Assembly: GCF_030406905.1 (NCBI RefSeq)
Contig: NZ_CP129137.1
Location: forward strand, 4,484,001 to 4,548,000
Direction: 5' to 3'
DNA from: Streptomyces sp. HUAS CB01
GTDB taxonomy: Bacteria > Actinomycetota > Actinomycetes > Streptomycetales > Streptomycetaceae
DNA: 64,000 nt
Positions 43,521 to 53,202 of the stretch are shown here, piece after piece (position 1 is the stretch's first letter; each line of letters begins with the position of its first letter). The position numbers were made by a program, and so were the translations under genes. Under the pieces are notes generated by a model. It saw only the letters and a program-made list of their open reading frames with translations. It was not told where the DNA came from and did not search any database.

Positions 43521-44123
43521 ATGAGCCTTGTCCGTGCCCCTCGACGCACCCTGCTCGCCGCCGGCGCCCTCGCCGCCGCGCTCACGCTGTCGGCGTGCAC
43601 CGGCGACTCCAACGGCAGGTCCGGCGGCGGCGGTGACACCAACTTCGTCACCGGCACGGGCGGGATCTCCACGGCCCCCGAGGGCAAGCGCATGGCGGCC
43701 CCCCTGCTGTCCGGCAAGGATCTGACGGGCAAGCCGCTCGATCTCGCCGACTACCGGGGCAAGGTCGTCGTGCTGAACCTGTGGGGCTCGTGGTGCGCGC
43801 CCTGCCGCGCCGAGGCGCCCTATCTGACCAGGATCGCCGAAGAGACCCGGAGCAAGGGCGTGGAGTTCGTCGGGATCAACACCCGCGACCCGCAGACCGG
43901 CCCGGCGCTCGCCTTCGAGAAGGACTACGAGGTCCCGTACCCGAGCTTCCACGACCCCATCGGCAAGCTGATCCTGAAGTTCCCCAAGGGCAGCCTCAAT
44001 CCGCAGGCCATCCCGAGCACGATCGTCATCGACCGTGAAGGGAAGATCGCGGCCCGGGCGCTGACGGCACTCGACGACAAGCAGCTCCGCTCCATGATCG
44101 ACCCCGTGCTCGCGGAGAAGTAG
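43521..44123 (+). CDS. TlpA/ResA-like thiol-disulfide oxidoreductase lipoprotein
   Basis: 200 residues. Lipobox LTLSAC anchors it to the outer face of the membrane; the thioredoxin fold starts about residue 55. The active site WCAPC has Cys92 and Cys95 in VVVLNLWGSWCAPCRAEAPYL, and the cis-Pro region is AIPSTIVIDREG. In system II cytochrome c maturation such a protein reduces the CxxCH cysteines of apocytochrome c with electrons from CcdA. First gene of the ccdA-resB-ccsB cluster. Confidence 0.93.
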   Translation: MSLVRAPRRTLLAAGALAAALTLSACTGDSNGRSGGGGDTNFVTGTGGISTAPEGKRMAAPLLSGKDLTGKPLDLADYRGKVVVLNLWGSWCAPCRAEAPYLTRIAEETRSKGVEFVGINTRDPQTGPALAFEKDYEVPYPSFHDPIGKLILKFPKGSLNPQAIPSTIVIDREGKIAARALTALDDKQLRSMIDPVLAEK

Positions 44124-44125
44124 GG

Positions 44126-44866
44126 ATGCAGAACGAGACGGTCATGAGCGGCGCGATGCTGCTCGCGCTCCCCGTCGCCGTCCTGGCGGGCCTGGTGTCC
44201 TTCTTCTCCCCCTGCGTCCTGCCGCTGGTCCCCGGCTACCTGTCCTACGTGACGGGTGTCACCGGCACCGATCTGGCGGAGGCCCGCAAGGGACGGATGG
44301 CCTCCGGGGCCGCGCTCTTCGTGCTCGGCTTCTCCGCCGTCTTCGTCTCCGGCGGGGCCCTCTTCGGCTTCTTCGGCTGGACCCTCCAGGAGCACCGCGA
44401 GGTCCTCACCACGGCCCTCGGCGTCCTCATGATCCTGATGGGCGTGTTCTTCATGGGCCTGATGCCCTTCCTCACCCAGCGCGAGTTCCGCTTCCACAAG
44501 CGGCCCGCGACGGGGCTCGTGGGGGCACCGTTCCTGGGCGCGCTGTTCGGCATCGGCTGGACCCCCTGCATCGGCCCGACCCTCGCCTCGGTGACGGCGC
44601 TCTCCGCACAGCAGGGCAGCGCCGGCCGGGGGGCGCTGCTGACCGCGGCGTACTGCCTCGGCCTCGGACTGCCGTTCGTGCTCGCGGCCGTCGCCTTCCG
44701 CAAGGCGCTCGGTGCGTTCGGCTGGGTCAAGCGGCACTATGCCTGGGTGATGCGGATCGGCGGCGGCATGATGATCGCGACCGGCGTACTGCTGCTCACA
44801 GGTGCGTGGGACATCCTCGTGCAGGAGATGCAGAGCTGGTCCAGTGGCTTCCAGGTGGGAATCTGA
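44126..44866 (+). CDS. ccdA: Cytochrome c biogenesis protein CcdA
   Basis: 246 residues with six membrane helices. The redox cysteines sit in FFSPCVLPLVPGYL (helix 1) and IGWTPCIGPTLASV (helix 4). It passes reducing equivalents from cytoplasmic thioredoxin to the extracytoplasmic TlpA-like protein encoded 2 bp upstream. It is followed after 3 bp by resB. Confidence 0.95.
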   Translation: MQNETVMSGAMLLALPVAVLAGLVSFFSPCVLPLVPGYLSYVTGVTGTDLAEARKGRMASGAALFVLGFSAVFVSGGALFGFFGWTLQEHREVLTTALGVLMILMGVFFMGLMPFLTQREFRFHKRPATGLVGAPFLGALFGIGWTPCIGPTLASVTALSAQQGSAGRGALLTAAYCLGLGLPFVLAAVAFRKALGAFGWVKRHYAWVMRIGGGMMIATGVLLLTGAWDILVQEMQSWSSGFQVGI

Positions 44867-44869
44867 TCG

Positions 44870-46630
44870 ATGAGCGACACCGACACGACGACGGAGACCG
44901 ACGCCTCGGGGGCCGGCCAGGAGGCCGCCGACCTCGGCAGGGCGGGTGAGCAGCTGTCCACCGCCCCCCAGGAGCGGGCCGTGCCCGGCTCGTTCGGCGG
45001 ACGGCGCGCCCCGGGTCTCGCCGGCGCGCTCTACTGGGGCTTCCGCGAGACGACCGGCTGGATCCGCTGGTTCTGGCGCCAGCTGACCTCCATGCGCGTG
45101 GCGCTGATCCTGCTCTTCCTGCTCTCGCTGGGCGCGATCCCCGGTTCCCTCATCCCGCAGAACAGCGTGGACGAGGTGAAGGTCCGCACCTGGAAGACGA
45201 ACAACGAGTTCTGGACGCCGGTCTTCGAGAAGCTCCAGCTCTTCGACGTCTACAGCTCGGTGTGGTTCTCCGCGATCTACATCCTGCTGTTCGTCTCGCT
45301 GATCGGCTGCATCGTCCCGAGGACCTGGCAGTTCGTCGGCCAGCTCCGCGGCCGCCCGCCGGGTGCGCCCAAGCGCCTCACCCGGCTGCCCGTGTACGCG
45401 ACGTGGCGTACCGAGGCCGGGCCCGAGGCGGTCCGCGAGGCCGCGCTCGCACTGCTGCGGAAGCGGCGGTTCCGGGCCCATGTCGCCGGGGACGCGGTGG
45501 CCTCCGAGAAGGGCTACCTCCGCGAGGTCGGCAATCTCCTCTTCCACGTCGCCCTGATCGTGATGCTCGTGGCCTTCGCCGTCGGGCAGCTCTTCAAGTC
45601 CGAGGGCGGCAAGCTGATCGTCGAGGGTGACGGCTTCGCGAACACCCTCACGCAGTACGACGACTTCAAGTCCGGTTCGATGTTCGACATCGAGAACCTG
45701 GCGCCGTTCAGCTTCACCCTGGACCAGTTCACGGGCACGTACGAGCCCAGCGGCCCCCAGAAGGGCACGGCCCGCACCTACGAGGCCGCGGTCACCTACG
45801 CGGAGGGCGCCGAGGGCAAGGACCGGAAGGCCGTGATCCGGGTCAACGAGCCGCTCGAGATCGACGGCTCCAAGGTCTATCTGCTCGCCCACGGCTACGC
45901 GCCCGTCGTCACCGTCCGCGACGGCAAGGGCCAGGTCGTCCACAGGGCCGCCGTGCCGCTGCTGCCGATCGACAACAACGTCAGCTCCACCGGCGTGATC
46001 AAGGTGATGGACGGCTACCGCAACAAGGACGGCAAGAAGGAACAGCTGGGCTTCCCGGCGTTCTTCGTCCCCACCTACGCGGGCAAGGGCCACGGCCAGA
46101 TGTTCTCCCAGTTCCCGGCCCTGGTCTTCCCGGCGCTCAACCTCAGCGCGTACCACGGCAGTCTCGGCGTCGACTCCGGCGTCCCGCAGAACGTGTACCA
46201 GCTGGACACGCGCAAGATGAAGCCCTTCAAGGACGCCAAGGGCGAGGTGTTCAAGCAGACCCTGCTGCCCGGCGAGACGATGAAGCTCCCCGGCGGCGCC
46301 GGCTCGATCACCTTCGAGAAGGAGATCAAGGAGTGGGCGAGCTTCCAGGTCTCCCAGCAGCCGGGCAACGGACTCGCCCTCGCCGGTGCCGTCGCCGCGA
46401 TCACCGGGCTCGTCGGCTCCCTGTTCATCCAGCGCCGCCGCGTCTGGGTGCGTGCCGTGCGCGGGGAGGACGGCGTGACCGTCGTCGAGATGGCGGGGCT
46501 GGGCCGGAGCGAGTCCGCCGGGCTCCCCGAGGAGCTGGCCGAACTGGCCGCATCGCTCAACGCCAAGGCGCCCACCGCGCCGGATCCCGAACCGTCCGAA
46601 GCTGTTCCTGCCGAAGGGGCTGAGAAGTGA
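44870..46630 (+). CDS. resB: Cytochrome c biogenesis protein ResB
   Basis: 586 residues. An acidic N-terminal extension (~65 residues) precedes helices MRVALILLFLLSLGAIPGSLIPQ and FSAIYILLFVSLIGCIVPR, then NLLFHVALIVMLVAFAVGQLF. A large outer domain follows, and a last helix ALAGAVAAITGLVGSLFIQRRRVWVR. ResB (Ccs1) forms the haem delivery and ligation complex with CcsA/CcsB, encoded next. A cytoplasmic tail with E/A-rich low complexity ends the protein. Its stop overlaps the ccsB start (GTGA). Confidence 0.95.
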   Translation: MSDTDTTTETDASGAGQEAADLGRAGEQLSTAPQERAVPGSFGGRRAPGLAGALYWGFRETTGWIRWFWRQLTSMRVALILLFLLSLGAIPGSLIPQNSVDEVKVRTWKTNNEFWTPVFEKLQLFDVYSSVWFSAIYILLFVSLIGCIVPRTWQFVGQLRGRPPGAPKRLTRLPVYATWRTEAGPEAVREAALALLRKRRFRAHVAGDAVASEKGYLREVGNLLFHVALIVMLVAFAVGQLFKSEGGKLIVEGDGFANTLTQYDDFKSGSMFDIENLAPFSFTLDQFTGTYEPSGPQKGTARTYEAAVTYAEGAEGKDRKAVIRVNEPLEIDGSKVYLLAHGYAPVVTVRDGKGQVVHRAAVPLLPIDNNVSSTGVIKVMDGYRNKDGKKEQLGFPAFFVPTYAGKGHGQMFSQFPALVFPALNLSAYHGSLGVDSGVPQNVYQLDTRKMKPFKDAKGEVFKQTLLPGETMKLPGGAGSITFEKEIKEWASFQVSQQPGNGLALAGAVAAITGLVGSLFIQRRRVWVRAVRGEDGVTVVEMAGLGRSESAGLPEELAELAASLNAKAPTAPDPEPSEAVPAEGAEK

Positions 46631-47706
46631 ATCTCGCCGCCGCCAACAACGAGAGCCTCGCCGAGTTCAGCAACGTGCTGATCTACTCGGCCATGGCCGT
46701 GTACACCCTGGCCTTCCTCGCGCACATCGCCGAGTGGACGTTCGGCAGCCGCAGCAAGGTCGGCCGTACCGCCGCCGCCCTCACGGCGAACGGCAAGGCC
46801 GCCGCTCCGAAGATCCAGGTCGCCCGCAAGGGCGGCGGCACCGCCGTGCTGGACCGCCCCGAGGTCGTCACCCGGTCGTCGGCCGGTGCCCGGGACGTGC
46901 CCGACGGCCCCGGCGCGGCCGGCGGCGACCAGCAGGGCGACATGTACGGCCGGATCGCGGTCTCGCTGACCGCCCTCGCCTTCCTGATCGAGGCCGCCGG
47001 CGTCGTCACCCGCGCCGTCTCGGTGCAGCGCGCCCCCTGGGGCAACATGTACGAGTTCTCCACCACCTTCTCCACGGTGGCGGTCGGCGCGTACCTCGGT
47101 TTCCTCCTCGCCAGGAAGAACGTGCGCTGGATCGGTCTGCCGCTGGTCACCACGGTCCTGCTGGACCTGGGCATCGCGGTCACCTGGCTCTACACGGAGA
47201 GCGACCAGCTCGTCCCGGCCCTGCACTCGTACTGGCTGTGGATCCACGTCTCCACCGCGATCTTCTGCGGCGCGGTCTTCTACCTGGGCGCGGTCGCCAC
47301 CCTGCTGTACCTCTTCCGGGACTCCTACGAGAACAAGCTCGCCGACGGCGGCGACCCCGGCTCCTTCGCCCGCTCGGTGCTGGAGCGGCTGCCGGCCGCG
47401 GCGTCCCTGGACAAGTTCGCGTACCGCATCAACGCCGCGATCTTCCCGCTGTGGACGTTCACGATCATCGCCGGCGCGATCTGGGCGGGCGACGCCTGGG
47501 GCCGCTACTGGGGCTGGGACGCCAAGGAGGTCTGGTCCTTCATCACCTGGGTGGCGTACGCCGCGTACCTGCACGCCCGCGCCACCGCCGGCTGGAAGGG
47601 CCGCAAGGCCGCGTACATCGCGCTGGTCGCCTTCGCCTGCTTCCTCTTCAACTACTACGGCGTCAACCTCTTCGTGAACAGCCTCCACGGCTACGCGGGC
47701 GTCTGA
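46627..47706 (+). CDS. ccsB: c-type cytochrome biogenesis protein CcsB (CcsA/ResC type)
   Basis: 359 residues from a GTG overlapping the resB stop. After one N-terminal helix and a cytoplasmic linker come the conserved helices of the haem-handling protein. WGNMYEFSTTFSTVAVG and HSYWLWIHVSTAIFCGAVF carry external His ligands, and the tryptophan-rich haem motif is WGRYWGWDAKEVWSFITW. Partner of ResB in joining haem to cytochrome c. Confidence 0.95.
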   Translation: MNLAAANNESLAEFSNVLIYSAMAVYTLAFLAHIAEWTFGSRSKVGRTAAALTANGKAAAPKIQVARKGGGTAVLDRPEVVTRSSAGARDVPDGPGAAGGDQQGDMYGRIAVSLTALAFLIEAAGVVTRAVSVQRAPWGNMYEFSTTFSTVAVGAYLGFLLARKNVRWIGLPLVTTVLLDLGIAVTWLYTESDQLVPALHSYWLWIHVSTAIFCGAVFYLGAVATLLYLFRDSYENKLADGGDPGSFARSVLERLPAAASLDKFAYRINAAIFPLWTFTIIAGAIWAGDAWGRYWGWDAKEVWSFITWVAYAAYLHARATAGWKGRKAAYIALVAFACFLFNYYGVNLFVNSLHGYAGV

Positions 47707-47717
47707 GCCGCCCGCCG

Positions 47718-47749
47718 CTGCCGGGACGTCCCACGGGGCGTCCCGGCAG
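47718..47749 (+). terminator. Terminator after ccsB
   Basis: CTGCCGGGACG (47718-47728) and CGTCCCGGCAG (47739-47749) form a perfect 11-bp stem 11 bp after the ccsB stop. Confidence 0.82.
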
Positions 47750-47806
47750 GCCCCGACTGGCCGAGACACGGTAGCGGCCCCGGCCCGCGCGGGTGACGCT
47801 GGTGCC

Positions 47807-48337
47807 ATGACGGAAGCGATCCCGTACGGCACCAGTGAGACCCGCGCCGGCGACGACGGCCCGGTCCACGTCCTGCACTACGTGCTCCATCTGCCGCACC
47901 CCGTGGTGCGGGTCTGGGCCGCCGTGGCCACGCCCGAGGGGCTGCCGCAGTGGCTGGCCGCCGCCGATCTGCTGGAACCCCAGCTCGGCGGCGCGGTGAC
48001 GCTCCGTTGGCTGAACGCGGAGGAGAGCGTCGAAGGGGCCGTGGTCTCCGGACGGGTCACCGCCTGGGACCGGGAGGCCGTCGCGGAGTACACCGTGGGG
48101 ACGCACGGCCGCATCCGCTTCCACATGGAGCCGGCGCCCGCCGACTCGCTCGCCACCGTGCTGCGCTTCACCAACGAGTTCTCCGGCCCGGACGGGCGGC
48201 GCCTCGACAACCTGGCAGGCTGGCACCAGCACTTCGAGTACCTGTCGGACGCTCTCGACGGGCGGCCCGCGGACTGGTCCGCCTGGACGCCGGAGCGCTT
48301 CGAGCAGCTGCGCGCGGAGTACGCCGCGCGCTCCTGA
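47807..48337 (+). CDS. SRPBCC (AHSA1/START-like) domain protein
   Basis: 176 residues: a single hydrophobic-cavity fold with HYVLHLPHPVVRVWAAVATPEGLPQWLAAADLLEPQLGGAVTLRW and the C-terminal helix LDNLAGWHQHFEYLSDALDG, which is the usual AHSA1 pattern (WH..L..L). Ligand unknown. Convergent with the deaminase gene. Confidence 0.9.
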   Translation: MTEAIPYGTSETRAGDDGPVHVLHYVLHLPHPVVRVWAAVATPEGLPQWLAAADLLEPQLGGAVTLRWLNAEESVEGAVVSGRVTAWDREAVAEYTVGTHGRIRFHMEPAPADSLATVLRFTNEFSGPDGRRLDNLAGWHQHFEYLSDALDGRPADWSAWTPERFEQLRAEYAARS

Positions 48338-48356
48338 CCGGACGGCGCCGGCGCGG

Positions 48357-48812
48357 TCAGCCGTCCTCGCCGATGTCCTCGTGCCACAGGTCCGGATGGC
48401 CGGCGACGAACTCCCGCATCATCGCCGTGCACACGGGATCGTCCAGGACCACCACCTCCACGCCGTGCGCCTCGAGCCAGCCGTGGGCGCCGTGGAACGT
48501 CTCCGCCTCGCCGACCACGACCCGCGAGATGCCGAACTGCCGGACCAGCCCCGCGCAGTACCAGCAGGGGGAGAGGGTGGTCACCATCGTCGTCCCCCGG
48601 TACGACCGCTGCCGCCCCGCGGCCCGGAACGCGTCCGTCTCCGCGTGCACCGAGGGGTCGCCGTCCTGGACCCGGCGGTTGTGCCCGCGGCCGAGGAGCG
48701 AGCCGTCCGCCCCGTACAGCGCGGCGCCGATGGGGATGCCGCCCTCCGCGAGGCCCGCGCGCGCCTCGTCGACGGCGGTGGACAGCCACTGCCGTGCCGT
48801 CTCCCGGTCCAT
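48357..48812 (-). CDS. Nucleoside/cytosine deaminase family protein
   Basis: 151 residues, zinc-dependent CDA fold: HAETDAF (zinc His and proton-shuttle Glu) and SPCWYCAG (two zinc Cys). The general layout, with an extended C-terminal VVVLDDPVCTAMMREFVAGHPDLWHEDIGE, is most like yeast-type cytosine deaminases. GGGAGGG precedes the ATG. Confidence 0.9.
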   Translation of the reverse strand: MDRETARQWLSTAVDEARAGLAEGGIPIGAALYGADGSLLGRGHNRRVQDGDPSVHAETDAFRAAGRQRSYRGTTMVTTLSPCWYCAGLVRQFGISRVVVGEAETFHGAHGWLEAHGVEVVVLDDPVCTAMMREFVAGHPDLWHEDIGEDG

Positions 48813-48833
48813 GACCCGGCCCTCCCGTCGTCG

Positions 48834-49160
48834 TCAGGACGTGCCCGGGTCCTCGTCGCGCTTCTGGTCCTTCGTCCGGTCCCGGGACTGCCCCGGCTTG
48901 CCCTCGTCGTCCAGGGACTTCAGGAACTCGGGGTTGTCGTCGGGAGCCACCCAGCCGCCGCGCCGCGCAGGACGCGGCGTGCCGCGGTCCTTCCCGGCGA
49001 TCAGCCAGGAGATCGAACCGACGAGCGGGAAGAGCAGCACGAGGATCGCCCAGAGCGGCTTGGGAATGTGCCTGATCTCCTTCTCGTCCGTGGAGATGCA
49101 GTCGATGAAGGCGTAGATGCTGAGCGCCAGCGGCACCAAGAACATCAGTACCCGAAGCAT
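48834..49160 (-). CDS. Phospholipase D nuclease N-terminal (PLDc_N) domain membrane protein
   Basis: 108 residues with two helices, [20 protein letters not shown] and [22 protein letters not shown]. The spacing and the [18 protein letters not shown] motif are typical of PLDc_N proteins of actinobacteria. A charged, disordered C-terminal tail follows. No catalytic PLD domain. Function unknown. Confidence 0.9.
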   Translation of the reverse strand: MLRVLMFLVPLALSIYAFIDCISTDEKEIRHIPKPLWAILVLLFPLVGSISWLIAGKDRGTPRPARRGGWVAPDDNPEFLKSLDDEGKPGQSRDRTKDQKRDEDPGTS

Positions 49161-49246
49161 GGGCGGCCCCCTGCGTGCGGAGATACGGGGCCGTGGAACG
49201 GCCCCCGTGACAAGTCCAGCGTAGCGAGTGGCCGATACTGGACGGC

Positions 49247-50698
49247 ATGGCTTACGACGATCTTCGCTCGCTGCTCCGGGCGCTGGAGCGCGAGGGCGAC
49301 CTCAAGCGCATCAAGGCCGAAGTCGACCCGTACCTGGAGGTCGGGGAGATCGTCGACCGGGTCCAGAAGTCCGGCGGCCCCGCGCTGCTCTTCGAGAACG
49401 TGCGCGGCTCGTCCATGCCGCTCGCGATGAACGTGTACGGCACCGACCGCCGGCTGCTGAAGGCGCTCGGACTGAAGTCGTACGACGACATCAGCACCAA
49501 GATCGGCGGGTTGCTGAAGCCGGAGCTGCCGCACGGCTTCGTCGGCGTGCGCGAGGCGTTCGGCAAGCTCGGCGCGATGACGCACGTGCCGCCGAAGAAG
49601 GTCAAGGACGCACCGGTGCAGGAGGTCGTCCTGCGCGGGGACGAGGTCGATCTGGACCGGCTGCCCGCGCTGTTCACCTGGCCCGAGGACGGCGGCTCCT
49701 TCTTCAACCTCGGCCTCACGCACACCAAGGACCCGGACACCGGGGTGCGCAACCTCGGCCTGTACCGCCTCCAGCGCCACGACAAGCGCACCATCGGCAT
49801 GCACTGGCAGATCCACAAGGACAGCCGCAACCACTACCAGGTGGCCGCGCGGCGCGGTGAGAAGCTGCCGGTCGCGATCGCCTTCGGCTGCCCGCCCGCC
49901 GTGACGTACGCCTCGACCGCACCGCTGCCCGGGGACATCGACGAGTACCTGTTCGCCGGCTTCGTGCAGGGCAAGCGGATCGAGATGGTCGACTGCAAGA
50001 CGGTGCCGCTCCAGGTGCCCGCGCAGGCCGAGGTGGTCCTGGAGGGCTGGCTGGAGCCGGGCAAGATGCTTCCCGAGGGTCCGTTCGGGGACCACACCGG
50101 CTTCTACACGCCGCAGGAGGACTTCCCCGCGCTGACGATCGACTGCGTGACGATGCGCAGGCGCCCGCTGCTCCAGTCGATCGTGGTGGGACGGCCCCCG
50201 ACGGAGGACGGCCCGCTCGGCCGGGCGACGGAGCGCTTCTTCCTCCCGCTGCTCAAGATCATCGTGCCGGACATCGTGGACTACCACCTGCCCGAGTCGG
50301 GCGGCTTCCACAACTGCGCGATCGTCTCGATCGACAAGAAGTACCCGAAGCACGCCCAGAAGGTCATGCACGCCGTCTGGGGCGCGCACATGATGTCGCT
50401 GACCAAGCTGATCGTCGTCGTGGACGCCGACTGCGACGTCCACGATCTGCACGAGGTGTCGTGGCGGGCGCTCGGCAACACCGACTACGCCCGCGACCTG
50501 ACGGTCGTCGAAGGGCCGGTGGACCACCTCGACCACTCCTCCTACCAGCAGTTCTGGGGCGGCAAGGCGGGCATCGACGCGACGCGGAAGTGGCCCGAGG
50601 AGGGCTACACCCGGGACGGGGGCTGGCCGGAGATGGTCGTCTCGGACCCGGACACGGCTGCGCTGGTCGACCGCCGGTGGAAGGAGTACGGCCTGTGA
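49247..50698 (+). CDS. UbiD-type menaquinone biosynthesis decarboxylase (futalosine pathway)
   Basis: 483 residues. UbiD family ([30 protein letters not shown]; prenyl-FMN site around [27 protein letters not shown] with the catalytic Glu region; [30 protein letters not shown]). It is expected to remove the carboxylate of the naphthoate intermediate in menaquinone synthesis, with the prenylated flavin made by UbiX (52423). Overlaps the prenyltransferase gene by 4 bp. Confidence 0.93.
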   Translation: MAYDDLRSLLRALEREGDLKRIKAEVDPYLEVGEIVDRVQKSGGPALLFENVRGSSMPLAMNVYGTDRRLLKALGLKSYDDISTKIGGLLKPELPHGFVGVREAFGKLGAMTHVPPKKVKDAPVQEVVLRGDEVDLDRLPALFTWPEDGGSFFNLGLTHTKDPDTGVRNLGLYRLQRHDKRTIGMHWQIHKDSRNHYQVAARRGEKLPVAIAFGCPPAVTYASTAPLPGDIDEYLFAGFVQGKRIEMVDCKTVPLQVPAQAEVVLEGWLEPGKMLPEGPFGDHTGFYTPQEDFPALTIDCVTMRRRPLLQSIVVGRPPTEDGPLGRATERFFLPLLKIIVPDIVDYHLPESGGFHNCAIVSIDKKYPKHAQKVMHAVWGAHMMSLTKLIVVVDADCDVHDLHEVSWRALGNTDYARDLTVVEGPVDHLDHSSYQQFWGGKAGIDATRKWPEEGYTRDGGWPEMVVSDPDTAALVDRRWKEYGL

Positions 50699-51597
50699 GC
50701 GCGTCCGCGGCGGCCGTGCCCGGACCCGGCCGGACCAAGGCGTTCCTGCGGCTGGTGATGATCGAGCACTCGGTCTTCGCGCTGCCGTTCGCGTACATCG
50801 CCGCACTCACCGCGATGTTCGAGAGCGACGGGCGCGTCGACTGGGTCACGCTGCTGCTCGTCACCGTCGCCATGGTGGGCCTGCGGACCTTCGCGATGGC
50901 CTGCAACCGGATCATCGACCGCGAGATCGACGCCCGCAACCCGCGCACGGCCGGCCGCGAGCTGGTGACCGGAGCGGTGTCGGTGCGGTCCGCCTGGACC
51001 GGGGCGGGCATCGCCGTCGTGGTCTTCCTCGGCGCCGCCGCCCTGCTCAACCCGCTGTGCCTGGCGCTCGCGCCGGTGGCGGTCGTCCCGATGGTGGTCT
51101 ATCCGTACGGGAAGCGCTTCACGAACTTCCCGCACGCGATCCTCGGACTCGCCCAGGCCATGGGCCCCGTCGGGGCGTGGCTCGCGGTCACCGGGACCTG
51201 GTCCTGGGACGCGGTGATCCTCGGGCTGGCGGTCGGGGTGTGGATCGGCGGCTTCGACCTGATCTTCGCCTGCCAGGACGTGCGGGCAGACCGCGCCCAC
51301 GGCGTGAGGTCGGTACCGGCCCGCTTCGGCATCCCGGCCGCCCTGTGGGGCGCCCGGGCCTGCCACGTCCTGACGATGGCCCTCTTCGTCTGGTACGCCC
51401 TGGCCACCGGCGCCGGGCTCTTCCTCTGGCTGGGCCTGGTGGTCGTCGCGATCGCGTTCGTCTACGAGCACACGATCGTGACGCCGCACGACCTGTCCCG
51501 GCTGAACCGTGCGTTCTTCACCGTCAACGGCTTCATCGGCATTGCCCTGTTCGTGTGTGCGCTGACCGATCTGGCCGTTCGGGGCCTCACCCCGTAG
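50695..51597 (+). CDS. mqnP: UbiA-family prenyltransferase of menaquinone synthesis
   Basis: 300 residues, GTG start overlapping the UbiD stop. About eight membrane helices. First Asp-rich motif NRIIDREIDARNPRTAGRELV and second DVRADRAHGVRSVPARFG bind Mg2+-polyprenyl diphosphate. It adds the isoprenoid tail to the naphthoate ring. Its position between UbiD and UbiX and near mqnE points to the futalosine pathway rather than to ubiquinone, which actinobacteria lack. Confidence 0.93.
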   Translation: MSASAAAVPGPGRTKAFLRLVMIEHSVFALPFAYIAALTAMFESDGRVDWVTLLLVTVAMVGLRTFAMACNRIIDREIDARNPRTAGRELVTGAVSVRSAWTGAGIAVVVFLGAAALLNPLCLALAPVAVVPMVVYPYGKRFTNFPHAILGLAQAMGPVGAWLAVTGTWSWDAVILGLAVGVWIGGFDLIFACQDVRADRAHGVRSVPARFGIPAALWGARACHVLTMALFVWYALATGAGLFLWLGLVVVAIAFVYEHTIVTPHDLSRLNRAFFTVNGFIGIALFVCALTDLAVRGLTP

Positions 51598-51730
51598 CCA
51601 CCGTGCGGCCCACCGTCGAGTGCGTGGACGGGGACGTCGATGTGACTGTCACCGAGGACTCCCCGTGGATCCCGCGGCCCGGTCCTGAGCACGCCGCGCC
51701 CCGGCCCGTGCCCGGCCCTGGCCGGCCCCG

Positions 51731-52333
51731 TCAGGCCGTGGTCGCGGCCGGCCTGCGGCGGCGGAACACGAAGGCCGCCACGACGCCCGCCACCAGGCCG
51801 ATGAGGTGTCCCTGCCAGCTGACGCCCGTGTCGGTGGGGGAGAGGCCCAGCAGGATCGAGCTGCCCCACATCATGCCGATCAGCAGGCCGACGCCGATGT
51901 CCAGCGGCCGCCGGTCCACGAAGCCGCGGACCACCAGATAGCCGAAGAGACCGAAGACGAGACCGGACGCGCCCGCCGTGTTCGAGCCCGGCGGCGATAT
52001 CAGCCAGACGCCGATGCCGTCCGCGACGATGATCAGCGCCGCCACGGCCAGGAAGCGGCGGACGCCGCCGAGCGCGGCGAGGAAACCGAAGACCAGCAGC
52101 GGGACGGTGTTCGACGCCACATGGCCGAAGCCGAAGTGGAGGAAGGACGCCGGGACGACGTCCGCAAGCTCACCGGGCTCGCGCGGTGAGATCCCGTACG
52201 CGTCGAGCCTGTGGCCCGTGACGTGGTCCACCGCCTCCAGGGCCCACAGCAGCGCCACCCAGGCCAGCATCAGCTTGCCGGCCGCCTTCGCCCGGTCGGT
52301 CCGGCCCGGCTCGATCGAGGTGGTCGACATCAT
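51731..52333 (-). CDS. Rhomboid family intramembrane serine protease
   Basis: 200 residues, six membrane helices. HFGFGHVASNTVPLLVFGFLAAL has the helix-2 His/Asn. The catalytic Ser is in TAGASGLVFGLFGYLVVRG (GASG), and the His in VSWQGHLIGLVAGVVAAFV. Substrate unknown. It is on the opposite strand between the prenyltransferase and ubiX. Confidence 0.93.
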   Translation of the reverse strand: MMSTTSIEPGRTDRAKAAGKLMLAWVALLWALEAVDHVTGHRLDAYGISPREPGELADVVPASFLHFGFGHVASNTVPLLVFGFLAALGGVRRFLAVAALIIVADGIGVWLISPPGSNTAGASGLVFGLFGYLVVRGFVDRRPLDIGVGLLIGMMWGSSILLGLSPTDTGVSWQGHLIGLVAGVVAAFVFRRRRPAATTA

Positions 52334-52422
52334 GGCCCCCTGTGATTGCCGCGTCTCCCCACGGAAACGTCCGGGGTACCTGACTCAGTTCCGCCACCCG
52401 GTGGCCGGATAGGCTCAATCCC

Positions 52423-53088
52423 ATGAACGACGCCAACCGCACCCCGTGGGTCGTCGGGGTCTCCGGGGCGTCCGGGACTCCCTACGCCGCAGCCGTACTG
52501 CGCGGTCTGCTCGACGCGGGTGAGAGCGTCGACCTGGTGGTGTCGCGGGCCTCGCGGCTCACCCTCCTCGACGAGACGGGGATCGCGTTCCGGGACGCGC
52601 ACTGGGAGGACGATCTCCGCACCTGGCTGGAGCGGGGCGCGGACGGCAAGCCCGGGACCTTCCGGGTGGACGTGAGCGCGGTGCGCCACTGGGCGGCCGG
52701 GGACCTGGCCGCCGGACCGTCGTCGGGGTCGTACCCGGTGAAGGGCATGCTGATCGTGCCGGCGTCCACCGCCTGTGTCGCGGGAGTGGCGCTCGGGCTG
52801 TCCAAGGACCTGCTCCAGCGGGCGGCGAGCGTCACGCTCAAGGAGCGCCGGAGGCTCGTCGTCGCCGTGCGCGAGACCCCGCTGGGCGGTCAGACCCTGC
52901 GGCACCTGGTGGCGCTCGACGAGGCGGGCGCGGTGGTCCTGCCCGCGTCCCCCGCCTTCTACGCGGGAGCGACGCACATCCAGGACCTGGTGGACTTCGT
53001 GGCAGGGCGGGCGCTGGACGCGGCGGGTGTCGCGCACGGCCTGTACCGCCGCTGGGAGGGAGAGCTGGGGGGCTCCAGGGCCGACTAG
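52423..53088 (+). CDS. ubiX: UbiX-type flavin prenyltransferase
   Basis: 221 residues. VVGVSGASGTPYAAAVLRGLLDAG is the FMN site. GSYPVKGMLIVPASTACVAGVALGLSKDLLQRAASVTLKERRRLVVAVRETPL holds the dimethylallyl-phosphate-binding residues. It makes prenyl-FMN, the cofactor for the UbiD enzyme encoded at 49247. Confidence 0.94.
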   Translation: MNDANRTPWVVGVSGASGTPYAAAVLRGLLDAGESVDLVVSRASRLTLLDETGIAFRDAHWEDDLRTWLERGADGKPGTFRVDVSAVRHWAAGDLAAGPSSGSYPVKGMLIVPASTACVAGVALGLSKDLLQRAASVTLKERRRLVVAVRETPLGGQTLRHLVALDEAGAVVLPASPAFYAGATHIQDLVDFVAGRALDAAGVAHGLYRRWEGELGGSRAD

Positions 53089-53158
53089 CCGACCGACTGC
53101 GAGGGGACCGCGGCGGTCGGCGGGAGGGCTGTCCGCGGCCCCGACGCCCCCCGTCGTC

Positions 53159-53202
53159 CCCGAACGTTCGGGACACGCATGGGCAGCGCGGGGTGTACAC
53201 CC
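53159..53202. promoter_or_regulatory. Two perfect palindromes upstream of the Lrp/AsnC gene
   Basis: CCCGAACGTTCGGG (53159-53172) and GGGTGTACACCC (53191-53202) are perfect palindromes 18 bp apart in the 176-bp gap before the Lrp-type gene. Candidate operators; neither has a loop suitable for a terminator. Confidence 0.5.

Noticed and set aside
43925..46156. 743-codon minus-strand frame
   Set aside because: Antisense of ccdA-resB, low-complexity composition, no start site.
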